Part shown: one piece after another, positions 1 through 6,491 of the stretch | Position numbering within the stretch: the first letter of the stretch is position 1 | How the letters are laid out: each line of letters opens with the position of its first letter | Assembly (NCBI GenBank): GCA_902796875.1 | Contig: CADBQT010000079.1 | Coordinates: 1-6,682, forward strand | Direction: 5' to 3' | DNA: 6,682 nucleotides | DNA from: an uncultured Eubacteriales bacterium | Lineage (GTDB): Bacteria > Bacillota > Clostridia > Peptostreptococcales > Anaerovoracaceae | Notes under the pieces: generated by a model | Told to the model about the DNA's origin: nothing | Databases searched by the model: none | What the model saw: the letters and a program-made list of their open reading frames with translations, nothing else | Translations under genes and position numbers: made by a program

Positions 1-86
1 CCCTCAGCTTCCGCTTCGAAAGCATAGGTGTTGAACCTTCTGATGGGGGAAAACTGCATGGCTGCAACTCTGTTCGATACTTTCAT
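1..86 (-). CDS. PLP-dependent class I/II aminotransferase, N-terminal fragment
   Basis: Only the first 28 codons plus two bases are in the window; the gene runs off the left edge. The start is ATG at 86-84, preceded by AAGGAG (complement of 95-100) at an 8-base spacing. The peptide begins MKVSNRVAAMQFSPIRRF and continues NTYAFEAEAE. The pattern 'S-x-R-x-x-x-M-Q-x-S-P-I-R' followed by a short Ala/Glu-rich helix is the familiar N-terminus of aspartate-aminotransferase-like fold type I PLP enzymes of Clostridia, just before the substrate-pocket loop. The Schiff-base lysine and PLP-binding residues lie outside the window, so substrate specificity cannot be judged. It follows tlyA after 30 bases with no visible terminator, so it may be the next gene of the same transcript. 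The family call rests on a short stretch only. Confidence 0.72.
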   Translation of the reverse strand, partial: MKVSNRVAAMQFSPIRRFNTYAFEAEAE

Positions 87-94
87 TTCCGAAT

Positions 95-100
95 CTCCTT
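95..100 (-). promoter_or_regulatory. Ribosome binding site of the aminotransferase gene
   Basis: The minus strand reads AAGGAG here, 8 bases before the ATG at 86. It lies in the 30-base gap after the tlyA stop and fixes the aminotransferase start. I see no hairpin followed by a T-run in the gap, so it does not look like a transcript end. Confidence 0.75.
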
Positions 101-116
101 TGACAATTTGAACCGT

Positions 117-914
117 TTATTTACGTGCCAGATCGGCGTGAGCTTCCTCCACCGTCCGGTCCACATCGATACTATTATGGCATAGTTTCTTCTCCATGAA
201 AAGGAGATATTCGATATTTCCGCGAGCTCCCGTAACCGGGGAATAATCAAGGCCGCAGGGGTGTAATCCCACCTCTTCTCCGTAGCCCATGACCTTGCGG
301 ATGACCTGTTTGTGGACCCTGGGATCCCGGACGATCCCCTTCTTTCCCACCTGGTCTCTTCCCGCCTCGAACTGGGGCTTGACCAGACAGACCAGCCGGC
401 CTTCCTCTCCCAGAAGCTCCGCCGCCACCGGCAGGACCAGCTGGAGGGAGATAAATGAGACGTCGATGGAGATAAAGTCCATGTCCCGTCCCACTTCATC
501 CACTTCAAGATACCGGACGTTGGTCTTTTCCATGTTGACGATGCGGGGGTCATTGCGCAGCTTCCAGTCCAGCTGACCGTAGCCCACGTCGATGCACCAG
601 ACTTTGGATGCGCCCTTTTGGAGCATACAGTCGGTGAATCCGCCGGTGGAAGCCCCGATATCCACAGCCTTTGCACCGGTAAGATCGATCCCAAAGGATG
701 CGATGGCCTTCTCCAGTTTCAGTCCGCCCCGGCTCACGTAGGGACAGGCCGTATCCTTGACGGCGATCTCTGACTCCACATCGATCTTCGTTCCCGGTTT
801 GTCGGAGATCTGTCCGTCCACAGTGACCAGCCCGGCCATGATGGAGGTCTTTGCCTGTTCCCTGGAGGGGAAAAGTCCCTTATCCACCAGGATGATGTCA
901 AGCCTTTCCTTCAA
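117..914 (-). CDS. tlyA: TlyA family rRNA (cytidine-2'-O)-methyltransferase
   Basis: The 265-residue protein matches the usual TlyA length. It has an N-terminal S4 RNA-binding domain (about residues 3-60, with RLDIILVDKGL and SREQAKTSIMAGLVTVDG) and a FtsJ/RrmJ-type Rossmann methyltransferase domain. The SAM-binding motif DIGASTGGFTD is at 85-95. The catalytic tetrad known for TlyA can be traced as K66 (SRGGLKL), D151 (SIDVSF), K179 (VKPQFE) and E235 (GNIEY). Studied homologues methylate the 2'-OH of cytidines in 16S and/or 23S rRNA, using SAM; database names such as 'hemolysin A' come from an older activity report. The start is TTG: the in-frame codons just before it are TGA-AAG-ACA, so nothing earlier is possible, and starting later would damage the S4 domain. 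The gene overlaps the dxs end by 17 bases and probably depends on coupled translation. Confidence 0.95.
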   Translation of the reverse strand: MKERLDIILVDKGLFPSREQAKTSIMAGLVTVDGQISDKPGTKIDVESEIAVKDTACPYVSRGGLKLEKAIASFGIDLTGAKAVDIGASTGGFTDCMLQKGASKVWCIDVGYGQLDWKLRNDPRIVNMEKTNVRYLEVDEVGRDMDFISIDVSFISLQLVLPVAAELLGEEGRLVCLVKPQFEAGRDQVGKKGIVRDPRVHKQVIRKVMGYGEEVGLHPCGLDYSPVTGARGNIEYLLFMEKKLCHNSIDVDRTVEEAHADLARK

Positions 915-2760
915 TGTCTTTCATGATCCTTTCTGCCACGGCGGCGGGGGTCAGACCGTACTTTTCACACAGGTCTTCCCTGGATCCGTGTTCGATGAAC
1001 CGGTCCGGCCATCCGAACCGAATGATGTCGATGTCCTCGCCGGCCACTTCCGCCGCGATGGCCTCTCCCACGCCGCCGGAGAGGATGTTGTCCTCGATGG
1101 TGGCCATAAGCTTATGGGATCCGGCATGGCGGTGGAGAAGATCCCTGTCCATGGGGCTGACGGTGGCCATGTCGACCACGGTGGCGGAGATCCCCTTTTC
1201 TTCCAGGATCCCGGCCGCTTCTAAAGCGACCGTCGTCATGGAGCCCACGCCCCAGAGGCACACATCCGTCCCCTCCCGAAGGGTCTGGCTCTTACCGGGA
1301 ACGAAGGCGCCCAGGCCCTCGATGATTCCGGCTTCTCCTCTGGGATAGCGGATGGCTACAGGGCCGTCACATTCCGCAGCGTAGTCCATCATCTCCTCCA
1401 GCTGATTTCCATCCGCCGGAGCCAGAAGGCACATTCCCGGCATGGTCCGAAGCCAGGTCATGTCGAAGATCCCGTGGTGGGTCTCCCCGTCGGCGCCCAC
1501 AACGCCGGCCCGGTCCAGGCAGAAGACCACGGGAAGATCCTGGAGACAGACGTCCTCGAGGATCTGGTCGTAGGCCCGCTGAAGGAAAGTGGAATAAATG
1601 AACACGAAAGGCTTGCGCCCGGCTCCCGCCAGACCTGCGGCAAAGGTCACCGCATGGCCCTCGGCGATCCCCGTATCGAAGACCCGATCCGGAAAACGTT
1701 CCTCAAGATCATTCAGGCCCGTGCCTTCGATCATGGCGGCGCAGACCACATCCACTTCCTCCCTCTTCTCGGCGATCTGGAGGAGTTTGTTGCCGGCCAC
1801 ATCCGACCAGGATGCTCCGGCGCTTTTCTTTTTCGGTGCTCCCGTATCCGGATCGAAGGGTCCGATCCCGTGGAAGCTCTCCGGGTTTTCTTCAGCAAGA
1901 GTATAGCCTTTCCCTTTTCTCGTCAGGGCGTGGATCAGCACCGGGCCTTCCACGGACTTAGCCCGTTCCAGCACCCGGCACATCTCCCGGATATCGTGAC
2001 CGTCCACCGGCCCGATGTAGGTGAATCCCAGTTCCTCGAAGATGATCCCGTCGATCATCGCATATTTGATCCTGTCCTTGGCGTTGTGGATCCCGGAGAC
2101 GATGTCTTCGCCGATGACCGGCACCCGGGACACCCCCTTCTTCACCTGGTTCTTCACTGCCGAATAGCCGGCGGAGGTCCGGATGCTCCCCAGGTGGCGG
2201 GACAGTCCTCCCGTGTTGGGGGAAATGGACATCCCGTTGTCGTTTAAGATCACGATGAGATCCGTGTTCATGTGGCCCGCATTGTTCAGGGCTTCGAAGG
2301 CAGGTCCGCCGGTAAGGGCTCCATCACCGATGACGGAGACCACGTGGTAGTCCTCCCCTTTCTGATCCCGGGCAACGGCAAGACCAAGACCCAGCCCCAC
2401 GGATGTGCTGCTGTGCCCCGTATCGAAGACGTCGTATTCGCTTTCTTTGCGCTTGGGGAATCCACTCATGCCTCCCATGGTACGAAGGCCTTCGAACTCG
2501 CCGACGCGGCCGGTAAGGATCTTGTGGACGTAGGACTGATGGCCCACATCCCAGATCAGTTTATCCTTGGGGGTATCGAACACCCGGTGAAGAGCAATGG
2601 AGATCTCCACCACTCCCAGGTTGGATGCCAGATGACCGCCGGTTTTCGATACGGACTCCACGAGAAAATCGCGGATCTCAAAGGCGAGGACCTCCAGCTC
2701 CTTGGGGGTCATCGTCTTCAGCTCCGCGGGGAAATCCCGTTTAGCCAGATAATCGTTCAT
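898..2760 (-). CDS. dxs: 1-deoxy-D-xylulose-5-phosphate synthase
   Basis: This thiamine-diphosphate enzyme condenses pyruvate with glyceraldehyde 3-phosphate to DXP, releasing CO2; it is the first, rate-controlling step of the MEP isoprenoid pathway and also feeds thiamine and pyridoxal synthesis. The 620-residue length is that of typical DXS. Visible landmarks are TGGHLASNLG (40-49), WDVGHQSYVHKILTG (70-84), the ThDP/Mg motif GDGALTGG (146-152) ending at LNDN (172-175), the catalytic Glu E367 in IAEGHAVTFAAG, DRAGVVGADGETHHG (416-430) and RYPRG (471-475). The start is ATG at 2760, one base after the ispA stop, with GAGGAAA at 2766-2772; the reading frame stays open farther upstream inside ispA, but that part reads as low-complexity shadow sequence and has no DXS similarity. 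The residue after E367 is Gly where E. coli DXS has Gln. The family call is secure. Confidence 0.97.
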   Translation of the reverse strand: MNDYLAKRDFPAELKTMTPKELEVLAFEIRDFLVESVSKTGGHLASNLGVVEISIALHRVFDTPKDKLIWDVGHQSYVHKILTGRVGEFEGLRTMGGMSGFPKRKESEYDVFDTGHSSTSVGLGLGLAVARDQKGEDYHVVSVIGDGALTGGPAFEALNNAGHMNTDLIVILNDNGMSISPNTGGLSRHLGSIRTSAGYSAVKNQVKKGVSRVPVIGEDIVSGIHNAKDRIKYAMIDGIIFEELGFTYIGPVDGHDIREMCRVLERAKSVEGPVLIHALTRKGKGYTLAEENPESFHGIGPFDPDTGAPKKKSAGASWSDVAGNKLLQIAEKREEVDVVCAAMIEGTGLNDLEERFPDRVFDTGIAEGHAVTFAAGLAGAGRKPFVFIYSTFLQRAYDQILEDVCLQDLPVVFCLDRAGVVGADGETHHGIFDMTWLRTMPGMCLLAPADGNQLEEMMDYAAECDGPVAIRYPRGEAGIIEGLGAFVPGKSQTLREGTDVCLWGVGSMTTVALEAAGILEEKGISATVVDMATVSPMDRDLLHRHAGSHKLMATIEDNILSGGVGEAIAAEVAGEDIDIIRFGWPDRFIEHGSREDLCEKYGLTPAAVAERIMKDIEGKA

Positions 2761-2761
2761 A

Positions 2762-3658
2762 TCAGTTTCCTCGTTTCGCCAGGGTGACGGCCAGCTGGTT
2801 GAACAGCTCCGCATTGTCGTAGTAAGGGGCCAGGGCCTCCAGGGCTTTGTCCGTGGCCTCCTGGAGCCGGCGCTGGGATTCTTCCAGGCCATAGACTGAC
2901 GGGTAGGTGGTCTTCTCGTTGGCTTTGTCCGCTCCCGTCTTCTTGCCCATCTCATTCTCGTCGCCCACCACATCCAGGATGTCGTCGGCGATCTGGAAGG
3001 CCAGACCCAGATTCTCTCCATAGACGGTGAGATTGGTCAGCATTTCCGGATCCGGATCCCCCAGCCGGGCGCCGGCCCGGATGGATGCGATGATCAGGGC
3101 AGCCGTCTTGTGCAGATGGATGAAATCCAGAAGCTCCGCAGAGGTGCTCTTGTTTTCCGCCTCCATATCGGCGATCTGACCGGCGACCACGCCCCGGCAG
3201 CCGGAGCCTTTGCTGATCTCGTAGGCCGCCTTAACTCTCTTCTTCAGGGCTTCGGGATCGTCGAAGTACAGGAGCATATCCTGATTCATCACCTCGAAAG
3301 CCGCCGACTGAAGACCGTCTCCCGCCAGGGTAGCCACCGCCTCCCCGTAGACCTTGTGGTTGGTGGGGATCCCCCGGCGAAGCTCGTCGTCATCCATACA
3401 GGGCAGATCGTCGTGGATCAGGGTATAGGTATGGATGTACTCCACAGCGCAGGCATAGGGCAACGCCTCCTCCAGTCTGCCGCCGGTAAACTCGCAGGCC
3501 GCCAGCAGCAGGACGGGACGTATCCTCTTACCTCCGGATTCGATGCTGTATTTCATGGAATCGTAGAGGGTGATGCTCTTGTGGTCGATGTCCGGGAGAA
3601 GATCCGTCAGATGCTCTTCCAGATACCGTTTGTACTCGTCAAAGGTATGATTGATCAT
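2762..3658 (-). CDS. ispA: Farnesyl diphosphate synthase (short-chain trans-prenyltransferase)
   Basis: The 298-residue protein adds isopentenyl diphosphate to DMAPP and then GPP, giving the C15 product FPP for undecaprenyl phosphate and other prenyl lipids. All family landmarks are present: GGKRIRP (42-48), first aspartate-rich motif DDLPCMD (83-89) followed by RRG (94-96), GQ (160-161), HKTAALI (183-189), second aspartate-rich motif FQIADDILD (221-229), and GADKANEKTTYP (242-253). The DDxxxxD form of the first motif, with Tyr five residues before it (YTLIHDD), resembles E. coli IspA, so FPP is the likeliest product; a geranyl or geranylgeranyl product cannot be fully excluded from sequence alone. 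The ATG at 3658 is 2 bases after the xseB stop with AAGGAG at 3667-3672. The stop is one base before the dxs start, linking two steps of one pathway. Confidence 0.95.
   Translation of the reverse strand: MINHTFDEYKRYLEEHLTDLLPDIDHKSITLYDSMKYSIESGGKRIRPVLLLAACEFTGGRLEEALPYACAVEYIHTYTLIHDDLPCMDDDELRRGIPTNHKVYGEAVATLAGDGLQSAAFEVMNQDMLLYFDDPEALKKRVKAAYEISKGSGCRGVVAGQIADMEAENKSTSAELLDFIHLHKTAALIIASIRAGARLGDPDPEMLTNLTVYGENLGLAFQIADDILDVVGDENEMGKKTGADKANEKTTYPSVYGLEESQRRLQEATDKALEALAPYYDNAELFNQLAVTLAKRGN
2766..2772 (-). promoter_or_regulatory. Ribosome binding site of dxs, inside the ispA end
   Basis: The minus strand reads GAGGAAA; GAGG ends 8 bases before the ATG at 2760. This decides the dxs start against longer in-frame extensions into ispA, and suggests that ribosomes ending at the ispA TGA (2764-2762) reinitiate at once on dxs. 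Confidence 0.75.
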
Positions 3659-3660
3659 GA

Positions 3661-3855
3661 CTATTTCTCCTTGGTGAGGGTCTCGATCTCCTGGACAGCA
3701 TTATCCAGGATCTCACGACACTCCTGATAGGCTTCCAGCCCTTTGCGGTAACTCTCGATGGCTTCCTCCAGAGGAACGTCAGTGGATCTCAGCTTTTCAC
3801 CGGCCTGTTCCAGCTTTTTCAGCGATTCTTCGAAGGAAGATTTTTTCTTGCCCAT
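3661..3855 (-). CDS. xseB: Exonuclease VII small subunit
   Basis: This 64-residue protein is the small subunit of exonuclease VII, which with XseA degrades single-stranded DNA from both ends to oligonucleotides and helps repair and recombination in the cytoplasm. The family pattern is clear: FEESLKKLEQAGEKL (8-22) as helix 1, the short turn with STDVPLEEAIESYRKG (24-39), and the second helix LEAYQECREILDNA (40-53) followed by VQEIETL. The length is normal for the family, whose members form a two-helix coiled-coil hairpin. The ATG at 3855 has a full AAGGAGG at 3863-3869 with 7-base spacing, the best ribosome binding site in the window. Its first 37 bases overlap the 3' end of xseA, and it ends 2 bases before ispA. 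Confidence 0.95.
   Translation of the reverse strand: MGKKKSSFEESLKKLEQAGEKLRSTDVPLEEAIESYRKGLEAYQECREILDNAVQEIETLTKEK
3667..3672 (-). promoter_or_regulatory. Ribosome binding site of ispA, inside the xseB end
   Basis: The minus strand reads AAGGAG, ending 8 bases before the ispA ATG at 3658. The same bases encode the last Lys-Glu-Lys region of XseB, so ispA translation is initiated from within the preceding gene. Confidence 0.75.
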
Positions 3856-5069
3856 GATTCGTCCTCCTTATTCACTTCCAGCACCTCCGCCTGGGCACTT
3901 CCCTGCCCGGTGGTGATGCGGACCTTATCACCTTTGCTCATCTCTTCCGCCCTGCGGACGATGCTCCCGTCCTCTCCCGTGACGATGGAATATCCCCGGG
4001 ACAGGATCCCGAAGGGACTTGCCGTCTCCAGGATCTCTCCCAGAAGATCCACCCGCTGAGAGGCGGTGCTCACACGGCCCTGAAGGGATGCGGTCATCTC
4101 CTCCATCCGCTGATCCAGATTCATCTGCTCGTAGGCGATGCGGGTCTGGATCCCCGATGCAAAGGCCTTGGGGCTTGCGGCTTCCAGCTTCTGCCGGCGG
4201 GATTCCACCTGAAGAAGCAGGTCTTCCGTCAGCTTCTGACGGTAATACTCTACCAGTTCATCCAGCTGTTCCGTGTCCGGCACGGCCATCTGGGCCGCCG
4301 CCGTAGGGGTCTCCGCCCGAACATCGCTGACGAAATCGGCGATGGTCACGTCCGTCTCATGACCCACGGCGGAGATCACCGGGATCTTCGACCGATAGAT
4401 GCTCCGGGCCACCGCTTCCTCGTTAAAGGCCCAAAGCTCCTCCATGGAGCCTCCCCCTCTGCCGGTGATGATCACATCCACCTCGGGATGGTCCCGGTTC
4501 AGTTCATCGATGGCGGAGGCGATATCCTGGGCCGCCGCCGGTCCCTGCACCAGGACGGGGCAGATCAGCACGTTGACCATGTGATTCCGGCCTTTGATGA
4601 TCTTCAGGATATCCTGGACCGCCGCTCCTGTGGGAGAAGTGACCACGGCCACCACCTCAGGGTATGGGGGCAGCTCTTTCTTTTTATCGGCGTCGAAGAG
4701 TCCCTCCGCCGCCAGTTTCTTCTTCAGTTCTTCGTACTGGACCGCAAGCTGGCCGATGCCGTAGACTTCCAGGTCCATTACGTTGAGGGAGTAATACCCT
4801 CCCCGTTCGTAGACGGAGACATACCCGGAGGCCACCACCTCCATCCCCTCTTCCATGGGACATTTGATCTGAGGGAACACCCGGGACGGCAAAAAGCAGT
4901 TGACCCGGGAATTCTGGTCCTTCAGGGAGAAATACACGTGGCCCGAATTATGGAACTTCAGGTTGGATATCTCTCCCACCACGGATACATCCGACAGGAT
5001 GGGATCCGTCTTCAGGATCCTGCCGATGTACTGATTCAGCTGTCCGACTTTTACCGGAGCGCGTCCCAT
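3819..5069 (-). CDS. xseA: Exonuclease VII large subunit
   Basis: The 416-residue protein is the catalytic subunit of exonuclease VII. An N-terminal OB-fold for ssDNA binding covers about residues 5-100 (VGEISNLKFHNSGHVYFSLK at 31-50). The catalytic domain follows, with VVTSPTGAAVQDI (142-154), ITGRGGGSMEELWAFN (201-216) and VISAVGHETDVTIADFVSD (231-249), which carry the conserved Asp, Arg, His and Asp residues of the family. A coiled-coil region (about 265-345) that binds XseB in characterised enzymes precedes the conserved C-terminal element SPFGILSRGYSIV (351-363). The start is ATG at 5069, with GGAGG at 5079-5083 and 9-base spacing; it overlaps the upstream TsaD-like gene by 19 bases. Its 3' end overlaps xseB by 37 bases, so the last dozen residues, which look unconserved, also serve as the xseB start region. 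Confidence 0.96.
   Translation of the reverse strand: MGRAPVKVGQLNQYIGRILKTDPILSDVSVVGEISNLKFHNSGHVYFSLKDQNSRVNCFLPSRVFPQIKCPMEEGMEVVASGYVSVYERGGYYSLNVMDLEVYGIGQLAVQYEELKKKLAAEGLFDADKKKELPPYPEVVAVVTSPTGAAVQDILKIIKGRNHMVNVLICPVLVQGPAAAQDIASAIDELNRDHPEVDVIITGRGGGSMEELWAFNEEAVARSIYRSKIPVISAVGHETDVTIADFVSDVRAETPTAAAQMAVPDTEQLDELVEYYRQKLTEDLLLQVESRRQKLEAASPKAFASGIQTRIAYEQMNLDQRMEEMTASLQGRVSTASQRVDLLGEILETASPFGILSRGYSIVTGEDGSIVRRAEEMSKGDKVRITTGQGSAQAEVLEVNKEDESWARKNLPSKNR
3863..3869 (-). promoter_or_regulatory. Strong ribosome binding site of xseB, inside xseA
   Basis: The minus strand reads AAGGAGG with 7 bases to the ATG at 3855. It is a full anti-16S match at ideal spacing, and lies within xseA codons for the tail NKEDESWAR. 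It is stronger than the site of xseA itself. Confidence 0.8.
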
Positions 5070-6103
5070 AAATATTTTCCTCCCAGGAGGGCCGTTCCCA
5101 CAGCGTTGTCCGTGGACAGTTCGTTTTCGTCCTCGTCGAAATAGACGATGACATCTTCTTTCTCCAGCTCATCGCTGATGTAGCTGCGGATGAACCGGCT
5201 GGAAGATACCCCTCCTGACATGATGATGTCCTTGAGTCCCGTCTTTTTGGAGGCCTGCCGGAGCATCTCGGCGATGCCGTCGGAAAGCCGGACGAAGATC
5301 TCCCGGATCAGTTCGTCCCTGGTCTGAGGATCCGTGGAAAAGAAAGATCCGGATCCGGACAGGGCCTTCAATTTGTTCTTGATCTGGGTGTCGATGCCGG
5401 AGAGATTGATCTGTCCGTCATACACGCGCACTGGCGTGAGCATTTTCGTCTCCCGCTTGGTGGCTACGGCGATATCGTCCATCTTCTTCCCTGCGGGGAA
5501 GGGAAATCCCATGGCTACCCCCGCCCGGTCCAGGACCTGGCCGAAGGAGATATCCAGGGATCCGCCAACGATATCGATATCGTAAAAGAATCCTTCGCCC
5601 CCGATCCGCTGAAATCCTTCGGAGATCTGGGGAGGATCCTCATCTTTCGTGGTCACGTGAAGGACCTCGCAGGTCCCTCCCGAGAAGTGACAGGCCAGGA
5701 ACTCCTCCATGTCGCTCATCTCCGTATAGGATTTGATGGCCTGAATATGAGCTTCCTGATGGGAAAAGGAGATCACCGGCACGTCCAGTGCGGCGGCGAT
5801 GGATCTGGCCGTTCCCTCTCCTGCCAGAAACACGGGCATGTAGGAATCGTTCACCGGCCGGGGCTTGGAGGAATAGGCCACGCCGCAGAACTCTCCGTCG
5901 AAGGACTTCTTCATATCCTCGATCATCTCAGGAAGGTTCCGCACATGCTGAAACAGCGCCTCCGACTGGCGAAGGCCCCGTTCTCCCTCTTTGACCTCGA
6001 GAAACCGCCTGAGATCGCATTCGATGCTGTCCCGGTTCAATACGGCCACGGAGGTCTTGTAGTTGCTGGTGTCGATTCCCAGCACATAACCTGTGTTATC
6101 CAT
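5051..6103 (-). CDS. TsaD/Gcp-like ASKHA-fold protein (peptidase M22 family paralogue), function uncertain
   Basis: The 350-residue protein has the TsaD (Gcp/Kae1/Qri7) fold signature but diverges from the true tRNA t6A enzyme. Visible features are the phosphate-1 type loop LGIDTSNYKTSVAV (8-21), the metal-binding pair H115 and H119 in FSHQEAHIQ, SGGT (141-144), the strand-turn IMSGGVSSSRFIR (294-306) and D332 in STDNAVGTALLGG, matching the third metal ligand of TsaD. The TsaD signature 'YGGVVPExASRxH' is replaced by ERGLRQSEALFQHVRNLP (41-58), and the usual DDAAGEAFDK block by DISFGQVLDRAG (184-195). Metal and nucleotide binding therefore look retained while the substrate side differs. Its ATG (6103) follows a TGA two codons upstream in frame, and overlaps the nusB stop by 8 bases; the best upstream SD is GGGAG at 12 bases. 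Automated labels such as 'O-sialoglycoprotein endopeptidase' should not be taken as function. I infer a paralogue, with the genuine tsaD elsewhere. Confidence 0.88.
   Translation of the reverse strand: MDNTGYVLGIDTSNYKTSVAVLNRDSIECDLRRFLEVKEGERGLRQSEALFQHVRNLPEMIEDMKKSFDGEFCGVAYSSKPRPVNDSYMPVFLAGEGTARSIAAALDVPVISFSHQEAHIQAIKSYTEMSDMEEFLACHFSGGTCEVLHVTTKDEDPPQISEGFQRIGGEGFFYDIDIVGGSLDISFGQVLDRAGVAMGFPFPAGKKMDDIAVATKRETKMLTPVRVYDGQINLSGIDTQIKNKLKALSGSGSFFSTDPQTRDELIREIFVRLSDGIAEMLRQASKKTGLKDIIMSGGVSSSRFIRSYISDELEKEDVIVYFDEDENELSTDNAVGTALLGGKYLWDALR
5079..5083 (-). promoter_or_regulatory. Ribosome binding site of xseA
   Basis: The minus strand reads GGAGG, 9 bases before the ATG at 5069, inside the end of the upstream TsaD-like gene. 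It supports this start, which lies 19 bases before the stop of the preceding gene's reading frame. Confidence 0.7.
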
Positions 6104-6491
6104 TTTTCACTACTGCTCCCAGCACGCCGTGAATAAATTTGGCGGACTGTTCCGTACTGTATTTCTTCGCGATGTTGATGGCTTCGTTGATGGCCACCGC
6201 ATCGGGGATATCGTCGGCAAACCGGATCTCTCCGATCGCCAGTCGCATGATGGCCAGGTCCACCTTGGGCATCCGGCTGGTCTTCCACCGGCTGCTGCAT
6301 CCATTGATGGTCTTGTCGATCTCTTCCAGGTGCTCGATGATCTCCTCCAGAAGCTCCGTGCCCCGCGGGATATGATTCCCGGCAAGACGTTCTCCGGCCA
6401 GACGGCGGGCGGTCTCCAGGTCCATTTCACCGGAAGCATCCATCTCATAGAGGATCTGCATCAGGATCTCTCTGGCTTCAATTCTGGTCAT
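6096..6491 (-). CDS. nusB: Transcription antitermination factor NusB
   Basis: The 131-residue, all-helical RNA-binding protein pairs with NusE (ribosomal protein S10) on boxA RNA in the antitermination complex that supports rRNA operon transcription and folding. Family landmarks are the N-terminal helix AREILMQILYEMDASGE (6-22), the central IDKTINGCSSRW (58-69), the core helix RMPKVDLAIMRLAIGEI (73-89) and the C-terminal block INEAINIAKKYSTEQSAKFI (101-120) followed by HGVLGAV, close to the NusB consensus 'NEA..LAKKY....S..F.NG.L'. Length is normal. The ATG at 6491 has GGAG at 6501-6504 with 9-base spacing. It overlaps the upstream Asp23-type gene by 14 bases and the downstream TsaD-like gene by 8 bases. 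Confidence 0.95.
   Translation of the reverse strand: MTRIEAREILMQILYEMDASGEMDLETARRLAGERLAGNHIPRGTELLEEIIEHLEEIDKTINGCSSRWKTSRMPKVDLAIMRLAIGEIRFADDIPDAVAINEAINIAKKYSTEQSAKFIHGVLGAVVKNG

Noticed and set aside
87..116. Possible terminator between tlyA and the aminotransferase gene
   Set aside because: The 30 bases contain the ribosome binding site but no stable inverted repeat followed by a T-run.
83..694. Minus-strand open frame of 203 codons in another frame of tlyA
   Set aside because: It is out of frame with the conserved methyltransferase, is rich in Trp, Ser and Arg, and has no similarity to any family I recognise.
1474..2247. Long open frame of 257 codons on the plus strand, antisense to dxs
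   Set aside because: It lies entirely within the well-conserved dxs gene, has a biased His/Asp/Gly-rich composition typical of antisense shadows in GC-rich genes, and shows no recognisable domain.
2761..3021. In-frame upstream extension of dxs by 87 codons
   Set aside because: The extension lies inside ispA in another frame, is low-complexity (Arg, Thr, Pro, Trp), and the ATG at 2760 has a proper ribosome binding site and gives the standard 620-residue DXS.
3110..3727. Plus-strand open frame of 205 codons opposite ispA and xseB
   Set aside because: It crosses two genuine overlapping-transcript genes on the other strand and has no domain signature; it is explained by the codon bias of ispA.
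4359..5144. Plus-strand open frame of 261 codons opposite xseA
   Set aside because: It is antisense to conserved XseA motifs, starts mid-gene, has shadow-like composition (many His, Asp, Gly) and matches no family I know.
5343..5356. Short GGATCC tandem repeat as a possible recombination or regulatory site
   Set aside because: It encodes an ordinary Ser-Gly-Ser-Gly-Ser stretch in the TsaD-like protein and fits the window-wide GATC excess, so no separate element is needed.
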